This document shows positions 61,287 through 64,000 of a stretch of 64,000 nt of DNA, one piece after another. Within the stretch, counting starts at the first letter, position 1. Every line of letters starts with the position of its first letter. The notes beneath the pieces were generated by a model. It was given only the letters and a program-made list of their open reading frames with translations. It did not search any database and had not been told where the DNA came from. The DNA lies in NCBI GenBank assembly GCA_023053685.1, contig JALIGW010000002.1, positions 246,370,677-246,434,676 of the forward strand, written 5' to 3'. Origin of the DNA: Diadophis punctatus similis. Taxonomy: Eukaryota; Chordata; Lepidosauria; Squamata; Dipsadidae. Made by a program: the position numbers and the translations under genes.

Positions 61287-61938
61287 CCTGAGGATGTCAC
61301 GCCAGGTCCCCTAGAGCAAGACTCCTTGGATTCAACCTTCAATATGGAGGACATCTCATTCACATCACACCTCGCGTCCAGGCACTTGGGTGTCTTCTCA
61401 CTGCACAGTAGCGACGATGATGATGACGATGATGAGAGTTCAACCAGTGTGCTCACTGGGTCACCCATAAAAGCACCAGTCCCCCAGAAGGAGAAAGAGA
61501 AAGAAAGAGGAGAAAGAGAAAGAAAGAGGAGAAAGATAATGGGAAAGGATGAGATACTGGACGCTTTGGTCCCTCTACGCTGGGAGCAACTTCAAACGGC
61601 AATGATTTCCCAGTTGAACCCCGATAACAGCCGTCGCAATGATGAATACACGACGTTTGCCCTGGCTGTTGCGGACTCTTTGCGGAAACTTCCCCCGGAA
61701 TGTGTGGAAGCAACAAAATCCCAGCTCTTCATTGTGCTTGCTGACGCACATTCCCAAGTGACAAAACCCGGCCGACCTGGGGATGCAGGTTGTCATTTGT
61801 CCGCTTCACAGGGGCTTCTGACCTTTGAAGATGTGGCTGTGCGTTTTACCGATGAGGAATGGATGCTGCTGGATGCAGGGCAACAGGACCTGTACCGGGA
61901 GGTCATGGCGGAAAATTCTGAGATGGTGGCCTCTCTAA
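61287..61938 (+). CDS. BESS-KRAB exon of the MADF gene
   Basis: Acceptor ATATAATTACAG opens the exon in phase 0, matching the MADF exon's donor. The product runs [11 protein letters not shown]..., an acidic stretch ([13 protein letters not shown]), a basic nuclear-localisation-like stretch ([14 protein letters not shown]) and a BESS-like motif ([25 protein letters not shown]; about residues 125-150). A KRAB A box ([33 protein letters not shown]) closes it. The exon ends in phase 1 at CTCTAA|GTAAGG, the usual KRAB-A exit phase. A fossil acceptor (CCGCTTCACAG) stands right before GLLTFEDV, but the frame reads through it, so here KRAB shares an exon with BESS. KRAB A normally recruits the KAP1/TRIM28 repressor. 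KRAB B or zinc-finger exons would lie beyond 64000. Confidence 0.82.
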
Positions 61939-61971
61939 GTAAGGATCCCTGGGCTTCCACTCCCTCAGATT

Positions 61972-62411
<440 letters not shown>

Positions 62412-62420
<9 letters not shown>

Positions 62421-62612
62421 GGTATTCGGGTTTTCTCCCGCGTGAAATTGGAAGTGTCTTGGCGACGTTTCGATGAAGTCTCATTCATCATCTTCAGGCT
62501 GGTGTCTTCTGCTTCCTGCTCCTAGGAGCAATGTCAGATTGCTGCTGTTTCTTCCAATTTCACGCGGGAGAAAACCCGAATACCCAAAGACCTACATACA
62601 AACACCCGCGAA
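62412..62612. repeat. Inverted repeat (TCTTTGGGTATTCGGGTTTTC)
   Basis: The left arm GTCTTTGGGTATTCGGG..GTGAAATTGGAAG and the right arm CTTCCAATTTCACGCGGGAG..CCCGAATACCCAAAGAC are complementary and separated by about 75 bp containing ATCTTCAGGCTGG. Transposable-element class not assigned. Confidence 0.7.
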
Positions 62613-62657
62613 AACCTCAGAAAACATATATATATATTTTAGATTTAGATTTATTAT

Positions 62658-62762
62658 TAGAGTTGGAAGGGACCTTGTAGGTCATCTAGTCCAACCCCCT
62701 GCTCAAGCAGGAGTTCCTACACCATTTGAGACAGATGGCAGTCCAGTCTCCTCTTGAAGGTC
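62658..62762 (-). mobile_element. CR1 3' end fragment
   Basis: AGAGTTGGAAGGGACCTTGT, CATCTAGTCCAACCCCCTGC and CAGTCTCCTCTTGAAGG (parts). Confidence 0.85.
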
Positions 62763-63440
62763 GCAAGTGTATATATATGATGTTTATAAATAAGTTATTG
62801 AGTCCAGCTGAATTAGTCATCTGTGTGTGCTTCTGGTTTTGATTTTGCAACAAACTTTAATATGTAACATTTTTATATATATGTAATATATATATGTAAC
62901 ATTTTTTTGTTGATAAATGAAAATAAAGGGAGACTATTATAGATCTATTTTGAGCTATTTTGCTCTCGTCAGATAGCCATACCCGTAGTGGGATTTGAAC
63001 CTGGGCAGTCTGCTTGTAAATATATATATATATATATTTACAATACTATTAGCAGAGTTGTTCTTCAATGTAACAACAGTTAAAAGTAAAACACAAGCAG
63101 CTTCTAGTTAGTTTCATTTCAGCAGAGTTCAGAGTGGAAGAGTACAGAGTGGAGACTGGAGCCACACCCAGCCTTAAGCTTAAGTTCCAGTTTTGATTCT
63201 CTGCACAGACTCAGAAGTGGTTAGCTCCCATTGGCTGACTTAGTTGCTATGCCTATTCATTGGCTGACCTTATTACCACTGGCTCTCCCAGTTCATGAAT
63301 ATCTTAACAGATGGCAGCTAATTTTCTCCCTACCTCTTCTTCCCTCCCATCCCCGGGGAAAAGTGTGGTTGGCAGTGAAGGGCCAGATGCTGCCCGAGAG
63401 TTTGGTTGGCTGCTCCTGACAGCTACTTTTTTCTGAATTG
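62763..63440. other. Intron, mostly unassigned
   Basis: 62908-63010 is another copy of the unclassified AT-abutting repeat, ending TGGGATTTGAACCTGGGC, which recalls a tRNA-like B box. 63020-63040 is a TA run. The rest (63041-63440) shows no gene or named repeat. Confidence 0.5.
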
Positions 63441-63626
63441 GGTTTTACAGAGCCTGATTCATATTCTCCCTCTCCCCCCCCTTTCTTCTACCCCCCATTC
63501 CCACTCTCCTTTCTCCCCATTCCCCCCTCTCTTCTCTCTCATCCTCCTCTCTTCCCTTCTCTTCTTTCCCCTCATTTCCTTCTCCCTCTCCTCATCTCCC
63601 TCTCCTTCTGCCATCTCTCCCTCCCG
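63441..63626. repeat. Polypyrimidine (CT-rich) tract
   Basis: About 180 bp of almost pure C and T. Continues in style at 63865-64000. Confidence 0.95.
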
Positions 63627-63862
63627 TGTTTCCCCCAAAATAAGACCCAGCCTAGAAAATAAGCCCTAGCATGGTTTTTTTCAGGATGCTCATAATATAA
63701 GCCCTACCCCAAAAATAAGCCCCAGTTAAGCTCGTCAGCCGGACGGATGCATTTAGTACCGTATTTCCCCCAAAATTAGATCTGACCGGAAAATAAGCCC
63801 TAATGTGTCTTTTGGAGCAAAAATTAATATAAGACTTGGTCTTATTTTCGGGGAAACACAGT
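63627..63862. mobile_element. MITE (CGTGTTTCCCCC ends)
   Basis: Starts CCGTGTTTCCCCCAAAATAAG and ends CTTATTTTCGGGGAAACACAG, inverted. Longer relative of 3444. An internal second end (CCGTATTTCCCCC at 63761) suggests a duplication inside it. Confidence 0.75.
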
Positions 63863-64000
63863 ATTCCTGTCACTTTCTGTCCCCTCCCCTCCCTCTTTCC
63901 TTTCTCTCTCCCTACCTCTCTGCCTTCTTTCTCCTCCCTCTTTCTCTCTCCCATCCTCTTTCTCTCCTTTCTTCCCGTCTCTCCCCTTTCCTTCTCCCTC
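63863..64000. repeat. CT-rich tract to the window end
   Basis: CTCTTTC/CCTCCC units; no gene. Confidence 0.9.

Noticed and set aside
61786..61808. A 23-base intron between GATGCAG|GTTGTC and CTTCACAG|GGG
   Set aside because: Far too short for a vertebrate intron; the frame reads through.

Overview
This is eukaryotic, vertebrate DNA, and the repeats point to a squamate reptile, most likely an advanced snake. Supporting evidence: SCAN-domain C2H2 zinc-finger exons; CR1 and L3-type CR1 LINE tails, some ending in (TTCTA)n/(AATAG)n microsatellites, as described for snake genomes; one tRNA-derived SINE family with a CTATTG-type tail; many small hAT and TA-flanked MITEs; 5'-truncated L1 ends; and an R4-like LINE fragment. 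Well over half of the window looks like transposable-element sequence. The species is an inference; no mitochondrial or other diagnostic gene is present.

The genes are DNA-binding regulators. Four SCAN exons lie on the minus strand (7053-7763, 23261-24015, 27251-27934, 48648-49467). Each is followed downstream by a short linker exon in the same phase pattern, entering in phase 0 and leaving in phase 1 (4934-5033, 21916-22018, 25272-25359, 46343-46469). Two of the four sets reach a C2H2 zinc-finger exon inside the window: 19255-20747 and 34649-35724. The leftmost set (gene A) runs off the left edge. The sets at 27.9-25.3 kb (B) and 24.0-19.3 kb (C) share one upstream CpG island, and their splice phases are compatible. 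They may therefore form a single transcription unit with a duplicated SCAN-linker cassette.

The right end holds a head-to-head pair. On the minus strand, an exon at 57305-57867 encodes the two helix-turn-helix DNA-binding modules of the CENP-B/Tigger (pogo) family with no transposase domain. It is in splice-phase register with the SCAN exon at 49467, so a CENPB-HTH + SCAN + C2H2 protein (gene D) is possible. On the plus strand, 876 bp away, an exon at 58743-59030 encodes a MADF domain. It is in register with an exon at 61287-61938 that carries an acidic/basic stretch, a BESS-like motif and a KRAB A box. A zinc-finger exon for this gene, if there is one, lies beyond the right edge. These two domain combinations, with the B/C cassette, are the most unusual content of the window.

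The long last intron of gene D holds a complete Ty1/copia retrotransposon (36132-41594) with two identical 338-bp LTRs, a 5-bp target duplication and an open pol frame. Its gag region is rearranged: an extra coiled-coil/proline-glutamine-rich ORF precedes pol, and the gag core is very short. A related solo LTR sits at 44628-44953, and a probable second one at 46000-46330 ends about 12 bp from a splice donor. The rest is nested repeats; many hAT insertions could be bounded exactly by 8-bp target duplications. Exon boundaries were read from splice-site sequence and reading phase, without transcript evidence.
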